Assembly: GCA_028822955.1 (NCBI GenBank)
Contig: JAPKCL010000028.1
Location: forward strand, 1-16,733
Direction: 5' to 3'
Length of the DNA stretch: 16,733 nucleotides
DNA from: Candidatus Poseidoniaceae archaeon
GTDB taxonomy: Archaea; Thermoplasmatota; Poseidoniia; Poseidoniales; Poseidoniaceae
Shown here piece by piece: positions 7,429-14,921 of the stretch (position 1 is the first letter of the stretch; every line of letters starts with the position of its first letter). Under the pieces are notes generated by a model. The model was not told where the DNA came from. It did not search any database and saw nothing but the letters and a program-made list of their open reading frames with translations. The translations under genes were made by a program, and so were the position numbers.

Positions 7429-10152
7429 GTGCGCAGGGTTGTTTTCTTCCTCATTTTACTGATGGTGTTGCAAAGTGCCACAGGTTTGGTGGAGGCGCAA
7501 GGTAGGGCTGCATCCACACATCTTTCTGTGGAGAAATACGATTGGTTGTCAAATGAGACTGTTATTGTCAATGTCGAAATCACCAATGCTCCTTATTCAA
7601 TCAGTCTTTTTGCACATTGGAATTTACTTGATGAAAACAATGCAATCCTACTCAATGGAACATACTCATTTCAAGCCAGTGGCACGGTAACAACGTTTGA
7701 CATTGTGCTGAAGCAATTTTACAACAATGCCCACTTTTACAAATTAGAAGTGGATATCGTTGATGCTTCCAATACTCTTCTCAACAGTGAACAGCAATCG
7801 TTCATGGTCTTCGAAAATACGCAGTTTCCGACAATCTCCAACCTCCTTGCATTTGGTGATTCTTTGAGCGATATGGGCAATGGTAAAAATTCAATACTCA
7901 ATGTCCCTGATGTTCCTCCTTATTGGCAAGGTCGATTTTCGAATGGACAAGTATGGCTTGAATACATGTCGCAAGCCTATGGTGTTACGACAACCATTGG
8001 TTCAGGTGTTGCAGCAGGTGATAATCGTGCATTTGGTGGTTCACAGACTGGTCAGGGCTATTCATACATCTTGCTGCCGAATGTTGGGACGCAAATCAGT
8101 AACTATTTGACAAATGTTCAAACTACTATCCCATCAAATACAGTTGTTTCTTTGTGGTCTGGGGGGAATGACTTCCTCTATGGTACTGCCAATGCAAATA
8201 CGATTGTATCGAATATGGAATCACACATTCGACAACTTGAAGCTGCGGGAGCAAACGAATTTATTCTCCCAAATCTCCCACCTTTAGATAAAACTCCTGA
8301 AGGGATGAGTTGGAGTCAAAACCGACAAAATGCCATCGCTTCTGAAGTGGTGCTTTACAATCAAAAGTTGACAACTTTGGCTGGAGACCTGCGGGTAGAG
8401 TTGGGGATTACGATTCATTACATTGATACTTGGTCTGTCTTTAATGATATTTTACAAAATAAGGATGCTCTTGGTTTCACCAATATTAACGATGCTGCAT
8501 GCTCTGGAGGAATATCTCTCCTTCCCTTACCGATTTGCAGCAGTGGAGATACAGTTGTATCAAACGTTGACGAGTACCTTTTCTTTGACAAGGCACATCC
8601 AACCCGTGTCATGCATCGATTCATCGGAAGATATGCTGTCGAAAGTATTGGCGAGCCAGATACAGATGGAGATGGAGTCATCAACATCTATGATACCTGT
8701 TCATGGACAGTTGCTGAAGCGGTAACGAACCTTACTGGCTGTTCTTGGGAACAGCAAGACGATGACCAAGATGGAGTCGTCAATCTTGATGATGCTTGTC
8801 CAGGAACGAACTTTGCCTCCTCTGTTGATGCAGTTGGATGCTCAGCCGAACAGCGAGATTCTGACGGTGATGGCATCAATGATTCAATCGACCCTTGTCC
8901 TTATTCTCAATCAACACTCGATCATGATGATGATGGATGCAGTGATGAAGTTGACCTCGATGATGATAACGATGGTATTGAAGATCAAGTCGATAACTGT
9001 CCGAAAGGCTTGGTTGGCGTTCATGCATATGATTTAGATAATGATGGTTGTCACGATATCGAAGATGATGATATGGATGGCGATGGATTATCCAACGCAG
9101 AAGAAATAGCAATTGGGACCAACAAAAGAATTGCTGATAGCGATGGAGATTTTGTTCATGATGGCGATGATGCCTTCCCATTGGACATCAATGAGTGGGC
9201 AGACAGTGATGGGGATGGTTGCGGTGACAATTCAGACCTTTTTCCCAATGATGCATTTGATTGCACAGATGTTGATGAAGATGGGGTAGGAGATAATACC
9301 GATGCGTTTCCAATCGACAGTACCGAATGGGCTGACTCAGACGCTGATGGCTACGGAGATAACAAAGACGATTGCCCTCTTATCGAAGGATATTCACTCA
9401 TCCCTCTGGGATGTATCGACAGTGACTCCGATGGTTTTGGCGACCTTGTTGATGCCTTCCCACTTGATGAAAATGAGTGGGGTGACCGAGATAACGATTC
9501 AGTTGGAGATTTTACAGACCTCTTCCCAGATGATGGAAGTGACTGGGCAGATAGGGATAACGACACTTACGGCGATAACCGAGATTTCTTTCCCTTCGAT
9601 ACAACAGAATGGAATGACACCGATGGTGATGGCGTAGGTGATAATTCGGACGTGTTCCCGAACGATGCCACAGAATGGTACGATACTGACCAAGATGGAT
9701 GTGGCGATAACATCGATGTTTGGCCGAACAATTCACTTGAATGCTATGACCAAGACTATGATGGAATTGGCGATAATGCTGATGCATTTCCTCAAAGTGC
9801 CTTTGAATGGCTCGATTCAGATGGAGATGGTATGGGGGATAATTCCGACTTGTTCCCATTTGATGCCGAAGCACAATACGATTCTGATGGTGATGGAATA
9901 GCCAATGCCCATGACCCCTTCCCTGGAAATGCAAATATGGATTCTTGGTTCGACTTGATACTTCGATTGATGCTTCTTCTTGGAACTGTTGTTGGAGGAG
10001 TGAGTCTGTTTCAAAGACGTAAAGCAGCGACAGCAGATGCGAAATGGGATGTGCTTGAAGATGATACTCAACGCTTTATCGAAGCAGAAGAAATGGAGTC
10101 ACAGCGTCCGAGTGCTCCGCCTTCAAGTGATGCATTCCAATTCAAAGATTGA
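7429..10152 (+). CDS. Secreted GDSL/SGNH hydrolase with thrombospondin type-3 repeat stalk and C-terminal membrane anchor
   Basis: This is a large cell-surface protein, 907 residues from the GTG at 7429. An N-terminal signal peptide (RRVVFFLILLMVLQSATGLVE) leads into a small beta-rich region (25-135). A GDSL lipase/esterase domain spans about 136-405: FGDSLSDMGN (Ser145), Gly in NRAFGGS, GGND (245-248) and DKAH (Asp387, His390), which are blocks I, II, III and V of the SGNH family. Residues 410-835 are acidic Ca2+-binding type-3 repeats. A transmembrane helix at about 840-862 and a 45-residue charged tail, probably cytoplasmic, end the protein. The substrate is unknown; an ester of lipid or acylated glycan is likely. 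The frame extends upstream to a GTG at 7354 inside srp54, but 7429 places the signal peptide correctly at the N-terminus and lies 37 bases after the srp54 stop. The 3' end is 3 bases from a convergent gene. Confidence 0.87.
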   Translation: MRRVVFFLILLMVLQSATGLVEAQGRAASTHLSVEKYDWLSNETVIVNVEITNAPYSISLFAHWNLLDENNAILLNGTYSFQASGTVTTFDIVLKQFYNNAHFYKLEVDIVDASNTLLNSEQQSFMVFENTQFPTISNLLAFGDSLSDMGNGKNSILNVPDVPPYWQGRFSNGQVWLEYMSQAYGVTTTIGSGVAAGDNRAFGGSQTGQGYSYILLPNVGTQISNYLTNVQTTIPSNTVVSLWSGGNDFLYGTANANTIVSNMESHIRQLEAAGANEFILPNLPPLDKTPEGMSWSQNRQNAIASEVVLYNQKLTTLAGDLRVELGITIHYIDTWSVFNDILQNKDALGFTNINDAACSGGISLLPLPICSSGDTVVSNVDEYLFFDKAHPTRVMHRFIGRYAVESIGEPDTDGDGVINIYDTCSWTVAEAVTNLTGCSWEQQDDDQDGVVNLDDACPGTNFASSVDAVGCSAEQRDSDGDGINDSIDPCPYSQSTLDHDDDGCSDEVDLDDDNDGIEDQVDNCPKGLVGVHAYDLDNDGCHDIEDDDMDGDGLSNAEEIAIGTNKRIADSDGDFVHDGDDAFPLDINEWADSDGDGCGDNSDLFPNDAFDCTDVDEDGVGDNTDAFPIDSTEWADSDADGYGDNKDDCPLIEGYSLIPLGCIDSDSDGFGDLVDAFPLDENEWGDRDNDSVGDFTDLFPDDGSDWADRDNDTYGDNRDFFPFDTTEWNDTDGDGVGDNSDVFPNDATEWYDTDQDGCGDNIDVWPNNSLECYDQDYDGIGDNADAFPQSAFEWLDSDGDGMGDNSDLFPFDAEAQYDSDGDGIANAHDPFPGNANMDSWFDLILRLMLLLGTVVGGVSLFQRRKAATADAKWDVLEDDTQRFIEAEEMESQRPSAPPSSDAFQFKD
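8659..9930 (+). repeat. Tandem thrombospondin type-3 calcium-binding repeats (within the GDSL hydrolase gene)
   Basis: About 1.27 kb codes for degenerate Asp-rich repeats with the core DxDxDGxxD. The first part has Cys-containing units (DTC, DACPG, DPCP, DNCPKG), as in classical type-3 repeats. After an irregular stretch around IEDDDMDGDGLSNAEEIAIG, a second kind takes over: DSDGDGxGDNxDxFPxDxxEW units of roughly 21-24 residues, repeated about ten times with no or few Cys. Each unit carries side chains for Ca2+, so the stalk should be rigid in sea-water calcium and flexible without it (family knowledge). The repeats have diverged at DNA level and are not a recent expansion. Confidence 0.88.
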
Positions 10153-10155
10153 GCA

Positions 10156-10779
10156 TTACTCTTCTTCGTACTTTGATGCTAATTCAGAGTTGACTAATGG
10201 TAATTCACAGTAAGGACAATTGTCTTTTTGATTCAATAAATCGGGGCGTATAGCGAGTACTGCCATGCAATGTGGGCATGCTGCCAACATTTCACCAGGT
10301 TCTAATTCCAGGCCAGGTATTTCTTCGGTACGACCTGCGTATGCGTTTTTGTAACTGGGGTGGAAATGTGAGAGAGCACGACGAAATGAGCCAAACATAG
10401 CCCAAGAAAACAAGAAGACAAAAAGGAGGGAAATCGCATCGCCAGAAAAAAAACTATACAGCGAGAAAAGCGCATTTATGGCAAAGAAGAGACCTGCCAT
10501 TCCAATGACTGCTGCACCCAACCAATAGACCAGTGGATGCTTATTTCGGTAAGCGAGCCAATTGATCATCAACAAAGCAGCCAAAACTCCCATGACGGTC
10601 GTTTGTGTGGTGCTTGAAAAACCGGACACTATTTGTGAAACAATGAGCAAAACAATCAGGCTATCAACAAACAGAATAAAGGAAATCCCTCTGTGCAATC
10701 GAAGAAATGGATTGCCATTGTTAGCGATGGTATGTGGCTTCATGCCGGCAATGACCATCTCGTCTGCCCGGTCTGCCAT
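10156..10779 (-). CDS. Hypothetical four-helix membrane protein with C-terminal zinc ribbon
   Basis: I do not recognise a named family. The 207-residue product has four hydrophobic segments (about 33-53, 60-77, 83-103, 115-133), then a soluble C-terminal domain with two Cys pairs, CPHC (168-171) and CPYC (188-191), 16 residues apart. This looks like a zinc ribbon, and it should lie in the cytoplasm if the N-terminus does. Other in-frame ATGs at codons 8 and 13 could be the true start. The gene is divergent from coaBC with a 58-base gap and convergent with the GDSL hydrolase gene, 3 bases apart. A CTCAAAC sequence about 26 bases before the ATG is a weak promoter candidate. The helix-plus-zinc-ribbon plan recalls the transglutaminase-like protein at 2070-3677, but the order of parts is reversed. 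Confidence 0.75.
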   Translation of the reverse strand: MADRADEMVIAGMKPHTIANNGNPFLRLHRGISFILFVDSLIVLLIVSQIVSGFSSTTQTTVMGVLAALLMINWLAYRNKHPLVYWLGAAVIGMAGLFFAINALFSLYSFFSGDAISLLFVFLFSWAMFGSFRRALSHFHPSYKNAYAGRTEEIPGLELEPGEMLAACPHCMAVLAIRPDLLNQKDNCPYCELPLVNSELASKYEEE

Positions 10780-10837
10780 GGTGAATCCTACTGCTCATGG
10801 TGTTTGAGCATTGCTCGACATCGGGGAGAAGAACTCA

Positions 10838-12073
10838 ATGGAAGATGTCATGATGGAGACCATTCTCCCACTACCTATGGGGATTCGTGATACCGATGTC
10901 AACATGCGAGGCGACAGCCTTGCTGGGCAAACGGTCTTACTCGGTGTATCGGGTGGAATTGCTGCTGTTGACACCGTCCGTTTAGCACGTGAACTACGCC
11001 GTCATGGAGCGAAAGTTCGAGTTGCATTGACCCATTCCGCCCAACGGATTATCACGCCACTGGCAGTTGAATGGGCGACTCAAAGCGAAGTCATTACTGA
11101 TTGGGATGGAAACATGCAAGTCCTCGATGAAGTCGATGGAATACTGGTTGCTCCTGCCACACGAGATACGATGGCGAGTTATGTTCACGGATTGCAACAT
11201 GGTCCCTTGATGATGGCACTCAGTGTAGCTCGTAGTCGTGACTGCCCTGTTATGATGATTCCAAGTATGCATTTAGATTTAGCAAAGGACCCTGTTACTG
11301 ACGATATTGTCGACGAAGTTCGAAAGCATGGAATTCATGTGTACTGGGGTGAGGAAGATGAAGGGAAAAGAAAAACTCCCCATCATGAAGAAATAGTGGC
11401 TCGTTTTGCCCACCATATGAATCGTGGTAAACCCAATCGCAAAGATGTCGTGGTGACTTTAGGAGCAACACGTTCAGCCATTGATGATATCCGCTATGTC
11501 CAGAATACCAGTTCAGGAGCAACTGGGTTTTCAATTGCAGATGACTTGTACCGACACGGTCACGATGTGACATGCGTGGCTGGTGTGACCTCCGTTCCAG
11601 CACTGAAATGGCTGCCATTGATACTCAAAGTGCCGGAACCGAATGCAATGCTCAAAGAATTACAAGTATTAGCCAGAGATTCCATCGATGCTTGGATTCA
11701 CACTGCTGCAGTCCTTGACTATCTTGTTGCGGAACCTGCACAAGGAAAAATTGCGAGTCAGCAAGGTACACTGAACGTGGAACTTATCGAAGGCGCCAAA
11801 CATATTGAAGCAATCAAAGAATCCTGTCAAAACGCTGTCCGAATCGGATTCAAACTTGAATCAGGAATCAAACAAAAAGATTTGATTTACCGTGCGACCG
11901 CCCAAATCGAAAAAGCAGGAATGACTGCAGTGGTCGCCAACCGTCTCGAAGACCTCGGCGATCAGAACAAACCAAGAGGATACTTAGTAGATTCACTTGG
12001 AAGTCACTTTGTCTTAGAAAATACGAACTCGATGTGTGAAGCAATTCGAACGTTTGTCGAACGAGGTATTTGA
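10838..12073 (+). CDS. coaBC: Bifunctional CoaBC: phosphopantothenoylcysteine synthetase/decarboxylase
   Basis: The enzyme joins cysteine to 4'-phosphopantothenate (CoaB) and decarboxylates the product to 4'-phosphopantetheine (CoaC), two steps of coenzyme A synthesis. It has 411 residues. The FMN-binding CoaC half (30-195) shows LLGVSGGIAA (34-43) and VAPATRDT (104-111). The CoaB half (202-405) shows TLGATRSAIDDIRYVQNTSSG (Asn223), AAVLDY (290-295), GKIAS (Lys304) and VVANR (365-369). Three CoaC signatures are altered: Asn92 where the catalytic His should be (GNMQVLDEVD), PSMHLDLAKDP in place of PxMNxxMW, and no Cys clamp before the linker (GEEDEGKRKT). The last two may be normal for archaea; the His change is unexpected. 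A GGGGAG motif precedes the ATG at 10838. The frame also opens at a TTG at 10811. The trmY gene starts 9 bases after the stop. Confidence 0.9.
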   Translation: MEDVMMETILPLPMGIRDTDVNMRGDSLAGQTVLLGVSGGIAAVDTVRLARELRRHGAKVRVALTHSAQRIITPLAVEWATQSEVITDWDGNMQVLDEVDGILVAPATRDTMASYVHGLQHGPLMMALSVARSRDCPVMMIPSMHLDLAKDPVTDDIVDEVRKHGIHVYWGEEDEGKRKTPHHEEIVARFAHHMNRGKPNRKDVVVTLGATRSAIDDIRYVQNTSSGATGFSIADDLYRHGHDVTCVAGVTSVPALKWLPLILKVPEPNAMLKELQVLARDSIDAWIHTAAVLDYLVAEPAQGKIASQQGTLNVELIEGAKHIEAIKESCQNAVRIGFKLESGIKQKDLIYRATAQIEKAGMTAVVANRLEDLGDQNKPRGYLVDSLGSHFVLENTNSMCEAIRTFVERGI

Positions 12074-12082
12074 GGGAATACC

Positions 12083-12748
12083 ATGCGCCGTTTTGCAATC
12101 ATAGGACACCGTGCGATGTCAGAGGGGAAGTTACCACTCAATGACATGGCAGGCGGTGCTGGAAGAATGGATGTGCTTGTACGTGCACTGATGGCTGGTT
12201 TGTTAACCAGTCATGGAATACGCCATGATACTGAAGTTATTCTTCACCTGATGGGTGGACCGGGACCGTCACGGAGAATCAAATTCGTAGGTTCCTTGCT
12301 CAAAGGAGTTCATGCAGAGGAACGTGCTGTTGGAGGACAAATCGGTAAAATTCTCAACTTACCAACACCAGCTCGTGGACATTGGACAGAACGCTCTCCT
12401 GGGATCTTTGACAGTGGGGGCGACATCACGCATACGTTGTCTGAATGGAACGATGTCCAAATCGTGTGTCTTGATGCTGCCGCGCCACGGCTTTGGCAAG
12501 ATGATGAACCACTACCATTGAACGGTAAATCCCATTCAAACTATGAGGGCGAACATGGCGAATTTACGATTTCTGGTATAGATATTGGTTTTATCCTCAG
12601 TGACGATAAACCGTTATCCGATGAAGTTCCGAAAGAAAATATGTCATTACGTTCACTTGGTGATGCATGGTTACAAGGACATATGGCGATTGCTGTATGC
12701 CATTTCTTACTCGACCAAGGGGCAAGCCTCAATCTGAATCAATCGTAA
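12083..12748 (+). CDS. trmY: tRNA (pseudouridine(54)-N1)-methyltransferase TrmY
   Basis: TrmY is an archaeal SPOUT-class methyltransferase that turns pseudouridine 54 of the T-loop into 1-methylpseudouridine, the archaeal counterpart of thymine 54. The 221-residue product follows the family throughout: AGGAGRMDVLVRAL (23-36), HGIRHDTEVILHLMGGP (44-60), IKFVGSLLKGVHAEERAVG (66-84), SPGI (105-108), then the knotted SAM-binding part with IDIGFILSDDKPLSDE (166-181) and MSLRSLGDAWLQGHMAIAV (187-205). Length is close to the usual 200-220. Its ATG is 9 bases after the coaBC stop, so the two are probably co-transcribed although they have no obvious shared pathway. Its last 10 bases overlap the end of surE on the other strand. 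Confidence 0.93.
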   Translation: MRRFAIIGHRAMSEGKLPLNDMAGGAGRMDVLVRALMAGLLTSHGIRHDTEVILHLMGGPGPSRRIKFVGSLLKGVHAEERAVGGQIGKILNLPTPARGHWTERSPGIFDSGGDITHTLSEWNDVQIVCLDAAAPRLWQDDEPLPLNGKSHSNYEGEHGEFTISGIDIGFILSDDKPLSDEVPKENMSLRSLGDAWLQGHMAIAVCHFLLDQGASLNLNQS

Positions 12749-13728
12749 AGCCAAGCAGGGTAACCGCCTTCACATGATTGTAAGGCCCATGTCAAAAGTC
12801 GGTCGTCCAAAGCAAGCGGATGAGTCTGTGGCCAAACGGGTAGGCATGAAACGCTGGCCTTACCCATTGCCACAACATCACAGTCACTTTGCGGTACTTC
12901 GGAATGGTCAATTGAAGCTGCACCAATTGTAAATGTCGCCGCTTCCTCTGACTCTATAGAACTGAAAGAAACTGCATCTCGATACCAGCGCATACCCAAT
13001 CGAGTCGTTGTAACTTCACCACTCCAGCCCGGTGGAACGTTCAAATTCAACATTAATTCACCTTGTTGAAATGCAGTGCGTAGAGCAAACTTTGGGTCAC
13101 TTTCCCATGCAGGATGGTCCGGTATGTCTGGCCATCGACTCAAATGCGTGGCAGTCAAGTCGACTTCTGGACGTCGGAGGTTTTTAGGTTCATTTGGAAG
13201 AACACGAAGGGCGACTTCGATCAATTCTACCGTTGCTTGAATAGCAACTTCCATTCCTTCTTCTTCGAAAGATGTGAAGGATGAAGCGATGGCAGGCATT
13301 CCATACAAACCTGCTTCACGTGCTGCACCCATCGTACCACTATGATACGAGTCCTGAGACATATTTGGACCGAGATTCACACCAGATATGACCAGACGTG
13401 GACGAATCCCTGGTACTGCATGTTCTAAACCGCCATCAAGAGCAACAATCATTGTATCACAAGGTGTACCTTGGAGTTCAAACAATTTGACTTCGGCCTT
13501 CTTCGTATCGAGACCCCAAATGCCCACCAAATCATTTCTCGGACGAAGTTCCATCGGTGTGCCTAGATTAATACGCATACCTGCAGCCGAATTGTTTTCA
13601 TGAGGTGCAAAAACAACCACATTATGACCAGCATTGTTTAAGGCCTGAACAAGTAATCGAAAGCCTGGTGCTTCGATGCCATCATCGTTTGTAAGTAATA
13701 GCCAACCTTGTTGATTCGTAGATGACAT
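12739..13728 (-). CDS. surE: 5'/3'-nucleotidase SurE
   Basis: SurE removes the phosphate from nucleoside monophosphates in a metal-dependent reaction in the cytoplasm. The 329-residue protein carries all signature parts: LLTNDDGIEAPG (10-22, metal ligands Asp15 and Asp16), HENNSAAG with Ser47, QGTPCDTMIVAL (86-97), VISGVNLGPN (113-122, metal-binding Asn118), SYHSGTMGAAREAGLYGMPAIASS (127-150) and LNLNVPP further on. It is 60-80 residues longer than typical SurE. The extra length lies mainly in the stretch after residue 170 and in a C-terminal region that ends PAWLYD. The start is 9 bases after the stop of the EamA transporter gene, with GAGG about 8 bases before the ATG, so it is co-transcribed with that transporter. 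The 3' end overlaps trmY convergently by 10 bases. Confidence 0.93.
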   Translation of the reverse strand: MSSTNQQGWLLLTNDDGIEAPGFRLLVQALNNAGHNVVVFAPHENNSAAGMRINLGTPMELRPRNDLVGIWGLDTKKAEVKLFELQGTPCDTMIVALDGGLEHAVPGIRPRLVISGVNLGPNMSQDSYHSGTMGAAREAGLYGMPAIASSFTSFEEEGMEVAIQATVELIEVALRVLPNEPKNLRRPEVDLTATHLSRWPDIPDHPAWESDPKFALRTAFQQGELMLNLNVPPGWSGEVTTTRLGMRWYRDAVSFSSIESEEAATFTIGAASIDHSEVPQSDCDVVAMGKASVSCLPVWPQTHPLALDDRLLTWALQSCEGGYPAWLYD

Positions 13729-13737
13729 GGTGACGCC

Positions 13738-14724
13738 TCATTCTTCTCCGGTTGCCGGGTGTGTTTGGTTGTTCGTATTGCCGCCATCTATTCCGCCGTA
13801 GATCACTAAGAGAACACCAACAACAAGAATTGGGCCACCTACCCATGTCCATTGACCTGGAACTCCACTACCAAAGAAGGCCCAGCCAATCAGTGAACCC
13901 AGCAAAGGTTCGAGGGTGACACTGGTTGAAATCACAAGCGGTGAGATGTATCGTAAACAGGTATTGAGGCCGGTATGGCCAAGTAAACCTGCAATTAAGG
14001 CCAAGGCCAAAAACCAAGGAAAGTAGTCTGCATCTGTCCAGCCAAGAACGCCTAACGATGAAAAATCAGGTTCAAAAGCCCATGAGACTGGAAGAAGAAG
14101 AAGCGATGCCAAGAGGGTTACTGGGAATGCATAAAGGAAAATCGGCATCCATTCACGCAGTATTCGGCCACTGATTATGTAGCCAACGACAAATATGGCG
14201 CCAAAGAAAGCAAGAGAATCACCAAAAATTGTAACCGTGTGTCCACCTTGTTGGTGGCCTTGGTCGAGTAATGTGATCGCTGCACCTGAAAAACCCACCA
14301 ATGCCCCAAGTACTTCGAGACGGTTTGGTTGACGATGACCGACAAAAAAGGCTGCAAGAACTCCCATTCCAACGATAATAATAAGTGGGTGTGCGGTTAC
14401 AAAGAGCAGTGAATGTGTCAAAGAAGTCGCATCTAAACTGGCAACCCAAGAACCAAAATGCAAGGCTAATGCACTTCCACTCGCAGTAAGAATCAGTACC
14501 GTTTTGCGTTCAAACATTCGTTTCTTGATTGCCGCCTCCTGTTGACGCCACTGATAGATGAAAAAGGGGGCGAGAACAATCGAAGTAAGTTGTAAGCGCC
14601 AAGACGCACGTAAGAGAGGTGGAACCGAATCAACATGCTGGAATAAGGCACCAGCGCTCGATACGCCACACACAGCTGCTACGAGTAGGCCCCATACCCA
14701 AAACGGGGTCTTGGGTGAAGTCAT
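13738..14724 (-). CDS. EamA/DMT-superfamily small-molecule transporter
   Basis: This is a 328-residue drug/metabolite transporter superfamily protein with about ten hydrophobic segments in two halves of five, the usual EamA duplication. The second-half signature SPLVISTSVTLEPLLGSLIGW (261-281) followed by PGQWTWVGGPILVVGVLLVI is the best diagnostic; the corresponding first-half piece is ATSLTHSLLFVTAHPLIIIV. The cytoplasmic linker after helix two (about 57-75) is strongly basic. The substrate cannot be predicted; members export amino acids, nucleobases or metabolites. I take the ATG at 14722-14724, which has GTGA five bases upstream. An in-frame GTG at 14737-14739 overlaps the stop of the upstream open frame as GTGA and is an alternative that adds five residues. 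The surE gene follows 9 bases after the stop, so a role linked to nucleotides or nucleosides is possible but unproven. Confidence 0.88.
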   Translation of the reverse strand: MTSPKTPFWVWGLLVAAVCGVSSAGALFQHVDSVPPLLRASWRLQLTSIVLAPFFIYQWRQQEAAIKKRMFERKTVLILTASGSALALHFGSWVASLDATSLTHSLLFVTAHPLIIIVGMGVLAAFFVGHRQPNRLEVLGALVGFSGAAITLLDQGHQQGGHTVTIFGDSLAFFGAIFVVGYIISGRILREWMPIFLYAFPVTLLASLLLLPVSWAFEPDFSSLGVLGWTDADYFPWFLALALIAGLLGHTGLNTCLRYISPLVISTSVTLEPLLGSLIGWAFFGSGVPGQWTWVGGPILVVGVLLVIYGGIDGGNTNNQTHPATGEE

Positions 14725-14735
14725 ACAATTCACAC

Positions 14736-14915
14736 TCACTTTTCGAGTACTGCGTCAACACTGTCTCCACCGATGACGCCAGCACGCTTGAACAGGAGGT
14801 AGATTCCACCGCCAATAAATACATTCAGTCCGATAAATCCGCCCATTCGTGCGAAGTACCAGGTTCGACTGTCAGGGTTGATGACCAAGGTGTCAAAGAA
14901 AGAAAGAATACTTGA
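14736..14915 (-). pseudogene. Open C-terminal continuation of the OPT transporter beyond two stop codons
   Basis: After the OPT frame meets TGA (14922-14924), one sense codon (ACT) and TAA (14916-14918), the same frame runs open for 59 codons to a TGA at 14736-14738. It encodes SSILSFFDTLVINPDS, then a strong membrane helix MGGFIGLNVFIGGGIYLLFK, then a short tail ending DAVLEK. There is no ATG until codon 24 (14844-14846); a TTG lies at codon 10 (14886-14888). The composition and frame fit the missing end of the transporter, since OPT proteins usually have a membrane helix after the GEA motif where the upstream frame stops. Alternatives are a separate small single-helix protein from the TTG, or a sequencing error creating the stops. 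The terminal TGA overlaps a possible GTG start of the EamA gene. Confidence 0.6.
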
Positions 14916-14921
14916 TTAAGT

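Noticed and set aside
8659..9930. Repeats considered as a CRISPR array or satellite DNA
   Set aside because: The periodicity is in the coding frame, units are diverged, there are no constant repeats with unique spacers, and the translation gives calcium-binding units.
8876..9934. Several His-rich minus-strand open frames over the repeat region
   Set aside because: They are the reverse reading of GAT-rich Asp codons, which gives ATC/CAT runs without stops. No start context or domain supports them.
14619..14915. Plus-strand open frame of 98 codons across the OPT-EamA junction
   Set aside because: It is antisense to the EamA start and to the OPT continuation, both of which encode plausible membrane segments.
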